Assembly (NCBI GenBank): GCA_022072055.1
Contig: JAJVIK010000018.1
Coordinates: 1 to 64,000 of the forward strand
Direction: 5' to 3'
Length of the DNA stretch: 64,000 nucleotides
Origin: a bacterium
Lineage (GTDB): Bacteria; Hinthialibacterota; Hinthialibacteria; OLB16
Shown: positions 1 through 7,905 of the stretch, in pieces
Position numbering within the stretch: position 1 is the first letter of the stretch
Layout of the letters: every line of letters begins with the position of its first letter
Notes under the pieces: generated by a model
The model's database searches: none
The model's input: the letters and a program-made list of their open reading frames with translations, nothing else
Told to the model about the DNA's origin: nothing
Made by a program: the position numbers and the translations under genes

Positions 1-48
1 CTGCAACACCTTCACGATCTGCGGCTCGCTATACCGGCTCTTCTTCAT
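1..48 (-). CDS. IS3-family transposase OrfA, N-terminal 16 residues (partial)
   Basis: Starting at the ATG at 48 and reading left, the protein begins MKKSRYSEPQIVKVLQ and then leaves the window. This is the characteristic N-terminus of IS3-family OrfA, the helix-turn-helix subunit that forms the OrfAB transposase by frameshifting. A purine-rich ribosome binding site (GAAGGAGGATTC) precedes the start at the usual distance. Only 16 codons are visible, so nothing can be said about integrity or OrfB. Confidence 0.75.
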   Translation of the reverse strand, partial: MKKSRYSEPQIVKVLQ

Positions 49-126
49 CTGAGAATCCTCCTTCCCCTTCCGGGAATTTATCGGATTCTCTCATTCAGAC
101 TGGTACAGTTTTCGGGGAGCAGGTCA
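1..126 (-). mobile_element. End of an IS3-family insertion sequence
   Basis: The first 126 bases are the 5' terminal part of an insertion sequence that continues beyond the left edge. The outer end, read on the minus strand from 126, starts TGACCTGCTCCCCGAAAAC, a terminus with the IS3-family look (TG start, purine-poor then A-rich). It lies about 80 bases before a transposase OrfA start. The element sits inside a PIN-domain toxin gene whose reading frame runs into it. The other end and the target duplication are outside the window, so the subgroup cannot be fixed. Confidence 0.75.
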
Positions 127-217
127 CGTCCACGCGCCGTAGTCGCTGCGTGACCGTGGGGTCCTCGGCGAAGAGTGCGATCACAAAGGTCGTGTCTAGG
201 AGAAACTTACCATTCAC
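95..217 (-). pseudogene. VapC-like PIN-domain toxin, truncated by the insertion sequence
   Basis: A GTG at 217 overlaps the antitoxin stop codon and opens a frame beginning GKFLLDTTFVIALFAEDPTV, the typical N-terminus of a PIN-domain ribonuclease with the first metal-binding aspartate in LLDT. After about 30 codons, at base 126, the frame enters the insertion sequence and stops at 95-97. The fragment keeps 40 codons of a usual 130-140 and lacks the remaining acidic residues, so it should be inactive. The rest of the gene may lie on the far side of the element, outside the window. Too short for automatic gene calling. Identification rests on the N-terminal motif plus its position after a VapB-type antitoxin. 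Confidence 0.7.
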
Positions 218-437
218 CCGATATCACCTGCTCACAGCCATCCTCGATCACCTGAGCCATTGTCTGGAGGTCGTCCGACCGGATGATCCCGGCAAACCGC
301 AGCAAGGAGGAGCCGGGCATCCCCTTGAGCTGCGTGGAAGCCAGGGAGCGGGCGAAGTCAAGGACCTTGTGCTGCTGGCCGATCGGGAGATGAGCCAGCT
401 GCTCGTGGAGGGCCTTTTCGAGTTTGAGATGAGTCAT
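207..437 (-). CDS. VapB-type antitoxin (DUF2281-like)
   Basis: A 76-residue protein that should neutralise the adjacent PIN-domain toxin and bind the operon's own promoter. It has a helical N-terminal half rich in Leu and Lys (LEKALHEQLAHLP), then the stretch RFAGIIRSDDLQTMAQVIED and the ending EQVISGEW, the pattern of small antitoxins paired with PIN toxins. I chose the ATG at 437 because AAGGGA lies just before it; an upstream TTG at 458 has no better site. The stop overlaps the GTG start of the toxin, indicating translational coupling. The toxin is broken, so this antitoxin is now an orphan unless another copy exists. Confidence 0.7.
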   Translation of the reverse strand: MTHLKLEKALHEQLAHLPIGQQHKVLDFARSLASTQLKGMPGSSLLRFAGIIRSDDLQTMAQVIEDGCEQVISGEW

Positions 438-459
438 CGTGTTCCCTTTCGTGGACAAT

Positions 460-729
460 TTACTGGATTTCCCGGGGGACTACACCCTCCCTGGTGTTTT
501 TCCCGCGCGATGGACCCTTGACGGAGAGTTTGGCGAACCTTGTGGGCGCGTGGTTCTCGGTCAAGACAAGGTCGCGGTCCTTGGCGACCGCGGCGTATAA
601 CTGGGACAGTTTCCGGATCGTGGGGACCACCCCTCCCCTTTCGTAGCGCGCGTATGCGTTCAACGACTTGGCCCCAAGGCGCGCGCCAACAAACGGCTTA
701 ATGACACCACCCCCCCGCGCAAGGTACAA
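460..729 (-). pseudogene. Helix-turn-helix (XRE/HicB-antitoxin-like) remnant
   Basis: The frame encodes LGAKSLNAYARYERGGVVPT followed by IRKLSQLYAAVAKDRDLVL. This resembles the C-terminal DNA-binding part of XRE-type regulators often found in toxin-antitoxin operons (NAYARYEQG-x-PT pattern). The N-terminal recognition region is missing: upstream of it the frame holds only a proline-rich stretch and then the promoter of the opposite gene. The C-terminal tail after DLVL is basic and unlike the family. I read it as a decayed gene, probably belonging to the same defence patch. It could still be a short expressed protein. Confidence 0.4.
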
Positions 730-730
730 T
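701..730 (+). promoter_or_regulatory. Sigma-70-type promoter for the AbiEii-like pair, almost leaderless
   Basis: ATGACA at 701-706 and TACAAT at 725-730 are separated by 18 bases. The downstream ATG at 736 lies only five bases after the -10 box, so transcription should start at or within a base or two of the start codon. No Shine-Dalgarno sequence precedes that ATG, which fits a leaderless message. Confidence 0.5.
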
Positions 731-735
731 CATGC

Positions 736-1074
736 ATGGCCCAAGAGCACCCTGCTTCCGACCAGGAATTCCACCTTCCGGAAAACTTTCGCCAGCTCTT
801 CTGGGACTGTGATTTTGACTCTCTCTCCTGGTCCGATCACCGGGATATCATTGTTTCGCGGATCCTGACCAGGGGAGGTGGCGACTCCGTGCGCTGGCTG
901 CGAAGGACCCTGGGTGACGCGGGGTTGCGCGACTGGCTGATCCGCCGCGAGGGGGACTCGCTCGACAAGCGCAGGCTGCGCTATTGGGAGCTGATCCTTG
1001 AGCTTGATCCGGACCTGGTCAGTTCCTGGATCGAGCGCAATGAAACGAACCCCTGGTTTCGGAGGCTGGGATGA
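736..1074 (+). CDS. DUF6922-like protein, presumed antitoxin partner of an AbiEii-type toxin
   Basis: A 112-residue protein with an N-terminal LPENFRQLFWDCDFDSLSW segment, then HRDIIVSRIL, RWLRRTLGD and RRLRYWELILELD. This is the pattern of the small DUF6922 proteins encoded just before nucleotidyltransferase toxins, where they probably act as antitoxin or regulator. It overlaps the next gene by four bases (ATGA), so the two are translationally coupled. The start at 736 is supported by the promoter immediately before it. Family assignment is from memory of the pattern; the antitoxin role is inference from gene order. Confidence 0.65.
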   Translation: MAQEHPASDQEFHLPENFRQLFWDCDFDSLSWSDHRDIIVSRILTRGGGDSVRWLRRTLGDAGLRDWLIRREGDSLDKRRLRYWELILELDPDLVSSWIERNETNPWFRRLG

Positions 1075-1700
1075 GCTCCTTTCATGGCGAGATCCTCTCC
1101 ACGGCCCAGGCCAGGGTTCTCCAAAGGCTGGGATCCACCCTGGGCGCGAAGAGGTTCTACCTTGGGGGTGGAACCGCCATCGCGCTTCACCTCGCGCACC
1201 GCGAATCCCACGACTTTGACTGGTTCACCGAGTCGGAGCTGGCCGATCCGCTGAGCCTTGCCTCGGAGCTAAGGGCCTCAGGTTGCGCGCTTGAGGCGCT
1301 GGAGACTTCCCGTGGGACACTTCATGGGCATGCGGAGCAGGTCAAGATGAGCTTCATTGAATATCGCTACCCGCTTCTTGCTCCGCTTGACCCGTGGCCT
1401 GAGATGGGGTGCCTGGTCGCAAGCCTGGATGACCTTGCCTGCATGAAACTCGCGGCAATCGCCCAACGAGGTTACAAGCGTGACTTTATCGACCTCCATG
1501 CGCTGGGTCTCAAACATTGCTCCCTGGAGGTCATGCTCGAACACTATGAGAGGAAATATCGCGCGGACCCGAACGCGCTGCTGTATGCCCTCAGTTATTT
1601 CGGCGACGCCGACCCGCAACCTTCCCCGAAACTCCTGTGGAAAGTGGATTGGGAGGAAATCAAGAACACTGTTCGCGGATGGGTGAAGCAGGTCTCTTGA
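1071..1700 (+). CDS. AbiEii/AbiGii-type nucleotidyltransferase toxin
   Basis: A 209-residue protein of the nucleotidyltransferase superfamily used in abortive-infection and type IV-like toxin-antitoxin systems. Residues 28-48 read KRFYLGGGTAIALHLAHRES followed by HDFDWF: the glycine-rich nucleotide-binding turn and a D-x-D-like acidic pair. Downstream, DLACMKLAAIAQRGYKRDFIDL is the conserved Lys/Arg-Asp segment of this family. Length fits. Such enzymes transfer nucleotides to tRNA or proteins and block translation. It follows its DUF6922-like partner with a four-base overlap and ends before a strong hairpin. Confidence 0.8.
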   Translation: MSSFHGEILSTAQARVLQRLGSTLGAKRFYLGGGTAIALHLAHRESHDFDWFTESELADPLSLASELRASGCALEALETSRGTLHGHAEQVKMSFIEYRYPLLAPLDPWPEMGCLVASLDDLACMKLAAIAQRGYKRDFIDLHALGLKHCSLEVMLEHYERKYRADPNALLYALSYFGDADPQPSPKLLWKVDWEEIKNTVRGWVKQVS

Positions 1701-1736
1701 TCCCCTCAGTCACAGCCGCCGCCGTTTGGGGTTAAC

Positions 1737-1774
1737 AAAAAAGGGTGGGGGGAAAAACCCACCCCACCCCTTTT
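1737..1774. terminator. Bidirectional intrinsic terminator
   Basis: A GGGTGGGG/CCCCACCC stem (1743-1750 with 1762-1769) is flanked by six A on the left and CTTTT on the right, so each strand sees a hairpin followed by a T run. It separates the plus-strand AbiEii pair from the minus-strand galU operon that ends at 1843. Confidence 0.7.
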
Positions 1775-1788
1775 CATGTTTCGCGCAA

Positions 1789-1813
1789 CCGCTCCCTTAC
1801 GGTCGCGGCTCGG
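1789..1813. repeat. Short palindromic interspersed repeat
   Basis: CCGCTCCCTTACGGTCGCGG followed by CTCGG is an imperfect palindrome (CCGC...GCGG outer arms, CCTTACGG core). The same string, or its complement, is common as a scattered extragenic repeat in several GC-rich phyla. Here it lies between the terminator and the Gfo/Idh gene. Confidence 0.4.
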
Positions 1814-1842
1814 TTTCGCGGGCTGAACCGGCGGTTCGCGGG

Positions 1843-3168
1843 CTACAAGGTCCAGCCTTTCCGATATTGCCGTTTGACAAACGGATCGGCCTCCGGATGG
1901 TTGGTGACCTTCATGGTCTTGCTGTCCCACTCGATTCGCCCCCCCACGCGCAGCGCGAGGTTCCCGATCAACACCGCTTCGGTGAGCGGACCGGCGTAGG
2001 AAAAGTCCGAGGCGCTCCGCTTGCCATCCCGGATCGCGCGAGTCCAGTCGGCCCGGTGGTCTTCGCCCTCGACGCGCGGAAGGAACGGATCGGGCTTCTT
2101 GTAATCCGCCATCTTGGAGGCCGGCAGGAGCCGAGGGTTCTCGCCGTAGGTCTGGCAGGTGAGCGCGCCCTTCTCCCCGATGAAGATGGTGTCGCCGAGT
2201 TTCTCGTCCTCGGGCACCCCCTCGGGGCGCGGCGGCATGTAGCCGCCGTCATACCAGTGCATGGTGACCGCCGCGAGCTTTTTCCCTTCGTGGGCGCGCT
2301 CGGGGAACTCCAGCTTGAGGTGGGACTTCTTGGGCGCGGACTGGGAATTCAGACCCTCGACCTCGACCACCTCGACCGCCGTGGGCGCGCCGAGATGCAG
2401 CGCCCAGAAGGAGGCATCCATGATGTGGCAGCCCATGTCTCCCAAGGCGCCGCAACCGAAATCCCACCAGCCGCGCCAATTGAAGGGGAGATACTCATGA
2501 TTGTAGGGGCGCATCGGCGCGGGTCCGATCCAGACATCCCAATCCAGGGTGTTCGGCAGCGGCTCCTCCGGGAGCGGATCGGGAATCCCCTGCGGCCAAA
2601 GCGGTCGGTCGGTCCAGCAATGGACCTCTTTCACATCCCCAATCGCCCCGCTCCAGATCATCTCGCACAGCTCGCGGACCCCATGCCCGGAGTGGCCCTG
2701 GTTCCCCATCTGAGTCATGACCCCAAATCTCCTGGCGGCCTTGGTGAGCGCCCGCGCCTCGTAAATGGAGTGGGTGAGGGGCTTCTCGCAGTAAACATGC
2801 TTGCCCATCTGCATCGCGGCCATGGCCACCGGGGCGTGCACATGATCCGGGGTGGCGATCACCACCGCCTCGATGTTCTTCTGCTTATCGAACATCTCAC
2901 GCCAGTCGCGGAAGGTGTGGACACTCGGGAACTTGGCGTAGATCGAGGCCGCGCGGCTGTCATCCGCATCACAAAGACCGACTAGATTCTCGTGCTCGCC
3001 GAAGTAGTTCACATGGCTCCCGCCACGGCCCCCCGCTCCCACATGGGCGATGTTGATCTTGTTATTCGAGCGGACGCGCTTGGCCCAACTCGGCATGGCA
3101 AAGGCCCCGGCCAGGGTGGCGCCGGTCCCCATAAGAAAGTACCGTCTGGAAACACGATTCGACTTCAC
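1843..3168 (-). CDS. Tat-exported Gfo/Idh/MocA-family oxidoreductase
   Basis: A 441-residue NAD(P)-dependent sugar or inositol dehydrogenase-like protein. The N-terminus has a twin-arginine signal (SRRYFL at residues 7-12, then a hydrophobic stretch to about 28), so it folds in the cytoplasm and is exported. A Rossmann nucleotide site GAGGRGG is at 44-50, the motif CEKPLTHS at 127-134 carries the family lysine, and the C-terminal alpha/beta domain includes GALGDMGCHIMD. The ending YRKGWTL is usual for this exported subfamily. It is the last gene of the galU operon, 94 bases after the previous gene, and ends before a bidirectional terminator. The substrate is not deducible; redox processing of an external sugar is likely. 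Confidence 0.85.
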   Translation of the reverse strand: MKSNRVSRRYFLMGTGATLAGAFAMPSWAKRVRSNNKINIAHVGAGGRGGSHVNYFGEHENLVGLCDADDSRAASIYAKFPSVHTFRDWREMFDKQKNIEAVVIATPDHVHAPVAMAAMQMGKHVYCEKPLTHSIYEARALTKAARRFGVMTQMGNQGHSGHGVRELCEMIWSGAIGDVKEVHCWTDRPLWPQGIPDPLPEEPLPNTLDWDVWIGPAPMRPYNHEYLPFNWRGWWDFGCGALGDMGCHIMDASFWALHLGAPTAVEVVEVEGLNSQSAPKKSHLKLEFPERAHEGKKLAAVTMHWYDGGYMPPRPEGVPEDEKLGDTIFIGEKGALTCQTYGENPRLLPASKMADYKKPDPFLPRVEGEDHRADWTRAIRDGKRSASDFSYAGPLTEAVLIGNLALRVGGRIEWDSKTMKVTNHPEADPFVKRQYRKGWTL

Positions 3169-3262
3169 GATGAACTCCTCCTACCGCGGTTCAAAATGGA
3201 GACACGCCGAGGGTGGTCCCGATGGAGGGATGGAAAGACGTTTGCCCGGAAAAGTAAAGCCC

Positions 3263-5824
3263 CTATTCGGCCGCCTCCAGAACCACCGCTCCTCGAGGCG
3301 GAAGGTAAACGGAGTGGGCCACCGAGGAGGGAGCCTTCTCCGAGAGGATCACCTTCTGGGGATCGTTTGAGATATTGACCGCGGCGACCTTGTTCTTCCC
3401 CTCGGGGGACCGCCAAGCGGCCGCCAGGACGGAGCTTTGCCTCACATCGCGCTTTTCCGGGCCGTTCTCCTCGGTCCAGGTGACTCCGGCAGCCCCTTCG
3501 ACGGACAAAGGCGGGAGCAGCTCGCCGAATTGGAGGGCATCCCGATGCGCATGCCGCAGGGTGCACAAGGTCTTGAGAAACTCGGCCTCCTGTTCATACC
3601 CCTCGGCGAGCAGGTTGGATCCGATCCAGCCGAGCTGCGCCCCGAACAGGAATTCCTGGGCGAGCTTGAGGCGGAGCGGGAAACGCTCTTCGAAATCGGT
3701 CCCGGTGAAGTATTGAAAACCAAAGGAGATCACTCGACCGGCGTAGACCGAGGGGTATAGCGGCACAATCTCCCCTCCATCCGCGCGTGTGTTCACGAGG
3801 AGAAAGGCGTGCAGCAAATCGTTCCAGGGGTCGGCGTTTTCCTCGGTGGTGAGCGCGCGCTCCTCCGGGAGGTCTTTCCGGATGCGCTCCAGCATGTCGC
3901 GGTATCCCTGGACCCAGAAATTCCCGCCACCCGGGAGATGACCGTGCCCCTCGGAAAAACAGCGTTTGGCCTCGGCGGCGGAGATCTGATCGATGTAGAC
4001 CGCCTGGACCCCGACCTCACCCATGAGGCGATCCACCAAATCCTTCACCGTGGTCTTCCAGAGTTCGGTGGAGGGGCACATGGGCGAGAGCGGCACCCCG
4101 GAGCCATACACCTCTTCATAGCGCTTGCTCTGCTCGTTGAGGGCGCAGGCGCTCTCCGCGCTCTTGGCCTTCCAGGACTCCGTGGCCGGATCCCACAAAC
4201 GCCCGTTGATGTAGGGCATCACCGGAACCCCCGCCCGCTGAACCTTGGCGACTGCGGCCTTGAATCCCGGTTTGGCCGGGAAGTATTCGGGATAGTGGTC
4301 ATCGAAGGGGATTTCGTGCCAGTTGTAGATGTGAGCGGCGGTGGGGACTCCGAAGTATTCGGCGAAGCGGAGAACCTCGCTCGCGGACTGTTCATCGTGG
4401 CAACCGCCGAGATACCAGAGATCGGTGGAGAGGAGCCACTCGGGGATGTCTTTCCTTTCGGCGAGAGGCGGAACCGATCCCCAAGGGGTCGTTGTGGCGA
4501 TCCGCTTGTAGATCTGTCCGGCTTCGTGCCAATCCCCTTCAAAGGGGGTGAGCACGATCCGGTAAGGAGTCTCGAACCGCTGGAGCTTGCCCATTCCGGC
4601 GATTTCCGGCCGGATCCCCAACGAAAGGGAGTTCCCATCCCCGCTCTTGCCGACAAAGAAACGCGCGGCATGCCCCGCCGAATCCTCCAGCCCGACATAG
4701 ACTCCGGTCTTTCCATCCGACACGCCTACAAAGGGCATCGCGCAAGCCGCCGAGGGATAGACCCGTTCGATGGCGGCGCGAGCGGTGAGGTTCGAGTGCA
4801 ACACCCCCCAGCCGTAAGGAAAGATCGAGTGAATCGAATCCGCTTGGGCAAGGGGACCGATCTCGGGAAAGGTCACCTCCCAGAGGGAGTAAGCCGGGTC
4901 TGATAGCGCGGCGGTCAACGAGAGCAGCAGGTCTTCCCCCCGAACCTCGACCGTCATTTCAACCGCGAGACCTCCCGGCTCCGCCTTGGGCCAAACAAAC
5001 CGGGCCTGGCCCACTTGCGCCTCCCGGATCGCCCCCTGCGTGTCGCTCGAACGGACCTTGTGCTTCTCGCCATCCCGTCCGACCACGGTGAGGGTCCAGA
5101 GCGGGACCCCCGCCTGGGGGTGGATCCAGGCGTTCCCTCTGACCTCCAGGCTTGTTAAGCGAACACGACCATCCGCTTCATGGAATTCCGCCGAGCCCAC
5201 GCGGGTCATAAGACGCGCCACGCGCGTGGGATGGTAGTCCCGCACCGTGGCCCTGAGCCCCTCGCTGGTGGTTCCAGCCAGGTCAAGCCACGCCAGGCTC
5301 TCCTCGGGGGACCAACCCTCCAGCGCCATCTCCGCGAGCGCGGTGGCCACCGGGCCGCGGTTCCTCCCGCTGGTGCAGTGGATGTAAATCGGCCCGGAAG
5401 AGCTCCGCACCAGGTTGAGAACAGACTCGATCTGATCGGGAGGAAACCCCTCCTTCCCGAGGGGCAGGTGGATGTATTCCAGACCGAGTTCGCGCGCGAC
5501 TTCAAAGTCCGGCGTGGCATCCTCGACACTCACCACGCGGTGGACGCCGAGCTCCCGGATGGAGGCCAGCCCGTCCCTTCCCTTTGGGCGAGAGCCGCTG
5601 AGGACTCGCTTCCCCACTCGGAACAGGTTGGACAGACCCTCCTTTTCGAGCATCTCCACCGGAAGCGTGGTCGAGGCAACCTTCGCGGGGGAAGCCTCTC
5701 TGGAGGTTCCGGAATGGGCTTCCTCCTTCTCGGCCCGCGCCGATTCCCAGCCCAAACACAGGATGGGACAAAGAAGAAACAGGAAGACAGCTTGCCGAAT
5801 ACTGATTGGGGTGGAGTGTTTCAT
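3263..5824 (-). CDS. Exported fusion: CX5R (DSP/PTP-like) phosphatase domain plus DUF6259-like glycosidase domain
   Basis: An 853-residue protein with a signal peptide (about residues 1-31). Residues 60-200 form a dual-specificity/tyrosine-phosphatase-like domain with the active-site loop HCTSGRNRG (C150, R156, the CX5R signature) and a preceding aspartate-rich VSVEDATPD loop. A beta-sandwich-like stretch follows, and from about 465 onward a TIM-barrel-like region resembles DUF6259 glycosidase-like proteins: LWYLGGCHDEQ, HIYNWHEIPFDDHYP, GVQAVYIDQISAAE (Asp near 610), ALTTEENAD. Its ATG overlaps the stop of the SGNH gene by four bases, so it is coupled to galU-SGNH. The two domains are each recognisable, but the combination is unusual. 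Substrate unknown; processing of a phosphorylated or sulfated glycan is a guess. Confidence 0.7.
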   Translation of the reverse strand: MKHSTPISIRQAVFLFLLCPILCLGWESARAEKEEAHSGTSREASPAKVASTTLPVEMLEKEGLSNLFRVGKRVLSGSRPKGRDGLASIRELGVHRVVSVEDATPDFEVARELGLEYIHLPLGKEGFPPDQIESVLNLVRSSSGPIYIHCTSGRNRGPVATALAEMALEGWSPEESLAWLDLAGTTSEGLRATVRDYHPTRVARLMTRVGSAEFHEADGRVRLTSLEVRGNAWIHPQAGVPLWTLTVVGRDGEKHKVRSSDTQGAIREAQVGQARFVWPKAEPGGLAVEMTVEVRGEDLLLSLTAALSDPAYSLWEVTFPEIGPLAQADSIHSIFPYGWGVLHSNLTARAAIERVYPSAACAMPFVGVSDGKTGVYVGLEDSAGHAARFFVGKSGDGNSLSLGIRPEIAGMGKLQRFETPYRIVLTPFEGDWHEAGQIYKRIATTTPWGSVPPLAERKDIPEWLLSTDLWYLGGCHDEQSASEVLRFAEYFGVPTAAHIYNWHEIPFDDHYPEYFPAKPGFKAAVAKVQRAGVPVMPYINGRLWDPATESWKAKSAESACALNEQSKRYEEVYGSGVPLSPMCPSTELWKTTVKDLVDRLMGEVGVQAVYIDQISAAEAKRCFSEGHGHLPGGGNFWVQGYRDMLERIRKDLPEERALTTEENADPWNDLLHAFLLVNTRADGGEIVPLYPSVYAGRVISFGFQYFTGTDFEERFPLRLKLAQEFLFGAQLGWIGSNLLAEGYEQEAEFLKTLCTLRHAHRDALQFGELLPPLSVEGAAGVTWTEENGPEKRDVRQSSVLAAAWRSPEGKNKVAAVNISNDPQKVILSEKAPSSVAHSVYLPPRGAVVLEAAE

Positions 5825-6885
5825 GGGGATTTCCTCCTGGGACCAAGGAGTTGCTCTTCGCGGAGAAACCGCTCCAGCGATTCGGCGGCGATCCGATGCC
5901 CGATCTCATTCGGATGCTGGTCGGTCGGGTGAACCCAAAGGTCGGAGTAATCCCACCCCATGAAATCGGGGAGCAGGCTCCAAACCGGGATGCTGTTGGC
6001 CTCGCAATGCTCTTCGATCATCCGGTACACCGCCAGAAAGGGATGTGTCTCCGAAAGGTCATACATGAACGGGAAGATCACGACGGCGTAGTTCGCGCCC
6101 GCGCCTTGAGCGAGATCACGCCCCTTGAGCAGGGCATCCCGGCAGCGTTCCCACTCCGGCTTGAACCCCAGGCCATAATTGACCAGTGCGTCAATATAGC
6201 GGCGGCCATCGATCCTTCGCTGAACGACATTGTAAACGCTGCTCGCCAGGTATGAGAACCTGAGGATTGGGGACTCGTGACGCCGCCAATAGTTTTCCCA
6301 CAGGTCCATGCCCCCGGCATATTCGGCGTCATTGGCCACGAAGATGACCAGCACAAGGTCCGGCTGGAACTTGAGCCCCTGATGCTCCAGGTAATGGATT
6401 TCATCCAGGGTGTTCCAGGCGCTGGTGGCGACCGGGAGCACCTCGGTGGGGGTGGAATCGGGGGGGTTGAGAAGCGCGGCGAGACGGTTTGGGAACGAGT
6501 CTTCCCAGTTCACCCCCTCCGCGAAGGTGAAGGAGTCCCCGAGGAGAATCACGCGCCGGGTCCCCGGCGGCTTGGCTTCGGTGAAGTCCGGACCGCGAAA
6601 TCCGAAGTTGTTGGTGTGAAAGACAAGCGTGTTGTGCTCGTTGAAGGCCCCGCGCGGATTGCTGTCGTAGCGCATCTCCATTTCGACATGGGGCTTGAAC
6701 TGGATCTGCACCCCCGGAAGACGCTCCTCCTTGGGGACCAGGGCGTGGTCCCAGGAGTAGATCCGGGGGGCGTGGGTCCCGCGCACATCGAGGAGGCGAA
6801 AAACCCCCTCCATCGCGAGCAGGGTGAGAATCACCGAACCCAGGAGAAGGGATAGGTTGACGAGGGCGTTCTTAAGCTTTTTCAA
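5821..6885 (-). CDS. Membrane-anchored SGNH/GDSL-type hydrolase
   Basis: A 354-residue protein with one N-terminal membrane helix (about residues 9-30) and an SGNH esterase/acyl-transferase fold outside the cytoplasm. The catalytic serine motif GDSFTFAEG is at 116-124, the block II-III region contains VIFVANDAEYAGG, and the Asp/His pair is in HPTDQHPNEIGH (Asp about 322, His about 324). Such proteins typically remove or add acetyl groups on polysaccharides, which fits its place between galU and a glycosidase-like gene. Four-base overlaps on both sides (6882-6885 and 5821-5824) show a tightly coupled operon. Confidence 0.8.
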   Translation of the reverse strand: MKKLKNALVNLSLLLGSVILTLLAMEGVFRLLDVRGTHAPRIYSWDHALVPKEERLPGVQIQFKPHVEMEMRYDSNPRGAFNEHNTLVFHTNNFGFRGPDFTEAKPPGTRRVILLGDSFTFAEGVNWEDSFPNRLAALLNPPDSTPTEVLPVATSAWNTLDEIHYLEHQGLKFQPDLVLVIFVANDAEYAGGMDLWENYWRRHESPILRFSYLASSVYNVVQRRIDGRRYIDALVNYGLGFKPEWERCRDALLKGRDLAQGAGANYAVVIFPFMYDLSETHPFLAVYRMIEEHCEANSIPVWSLLPDFMGWDYSDLWVHPTDQHPNEIGHRIAAESLERFLREEQLLGPRRKSP

Positions 6886-7766
6886 CTCTTGAGGATCGAC
6901 ATCAGAGCTTCACGGATGCCCACGAGGTCGGGGCGATCGAGGGCGTATTCCACCGTGGTCAGCACATAATCAAAGCGATTGCCGACATCATAGCGCTTGC
7001 CGCTGAATCGGCAGGCCCGGAGGCGCCCGCGAGTGGCCAGGACATGCAGGGCGTCCGTGAGCTGGATTTCATTGTTCTTCCCGGGCGGCAGGCCATCGAT
7101 GATCTCGAAGATTTCCGGGATGAGAACATACCTGCCGACCGCCGCGAGACGGCTGGGGGCCTCCTCGCGTTTCGGTTTTTCGATGATCCGTTTGACCACA
7201 TACTCACTGTCCTCCACGGATTCCACTTCGAGGATTCCATAGCGGTCCACCTTGTCCTCCGGAACCTCCTCGACCGCCAGGACCGCATCCCCGGTGCGTT
7301 CATGGATGGAGATCAACTTGCGCAGACACTCCCCGGAGGGCCGCAGCAGGGTGTCTCCCAGGAGGACCGCGAAGGGTTCGGCCTCGACATGATCGCGCGC
7401 GTAGCGGACCGCATCCCCGAGGCCGAGCAGCTCATTCTGACGGATGTAATGGATCCGCCCGGCGGTGGTCAGGTCGCGAATCTCCGCGAGGGCATGGGTC
7501 TTCCCGCTCTTGCGAAGCTCCTCCTCGAGCTCGAAGTTGCGGTCGAAATGGTCCTCAATGGCGTGCTTGCCCTTGCCGGTGATGATGAGGATATCGTGCA
7601 ACTCCCCCTGGAGCGCCTCCTCGACCACATACTGAATGGCGGGGCGGTCCACGATGGGGAGCATTTCCTTGGGTTGGGCCTTGGTGGCGGGCAGGAGACG
7701 GGTCCCGAATCCCGCTGCGGGGATCACCGCCTTGCGAACCAAACGACTTCCGACCGGTCGACTCAA
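6882..7766 (-). CDS. galU: UTP-glucose-1-phosphate uridylyltransferase
   Basis: A 294-residue enzyme making UDP-glucose from UTP and glucose 1-phosphate for envelope polysaccharides. The N-terminus has the nucleotidyltransferase signature RKAVIPAAGFGTRLLPATKA (residues 11-30), then PKEMLPIVDRPAIQYVVEEA, and further on VAVLLGDTLL-type sequence (AVLLGDTLL), RIIEKPKREEAPS and GRYVLIPEIFE, all GalU hallmarks. Length is normal. The start is a TTG just after GAGGAGG, preferred over any downstream ATG. It is the first gene of the four-gene minus-strand operon and is divergent from the gene at 7906. Confidence 0.92.
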   Translation of the reverse strand: MSRPVGSRLVRKAVIPAAGFGTRLLPATKAQPKEMLPIVDRPAIQYVVEEALQGELHDILIITGKGKHAIEDHFDRNFELEEELRKSGKTHALAEIRDLTTAGRIHYIRQNELLGLGDAVRYARDHVEAEPFAVLLGDTLLRPSGECLRKLISIHERTGDAVLAVEEVPEDKVDRYGILEVESVEDSEYVVKRIIEKPKREEAPSRLAAVGRYVLIPEIFEIIDGLPPGKNNEIQLTDALHVLATRGRLRACRFSGKRYDVGNRFDYVLTTVEYALDRPDLVGIREALMSILKS

Positions 7767-7905
7767 GAAAGCCTCCTCGTTGCCACCTGGGATGGATTGG
7801 GCATCATCGGGAGAGGCGGGTGAAAAATCCAGAGGGGAGAGCTGTCACAACGCCGCCCAAATTTGGTAGATTGAGACCCGCGTCAAGGGGGGAGAGGTTG
7901 ATTTG

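Noticed and set aside
1726-2985. Long plus-strand open frame (419 codons) opposite the Gfo/Idh gene
   Set aside because: It is an antisense shadow produced by GC-rich codon bias; the minus-strand protein has clear family motifs and a Tat signal.
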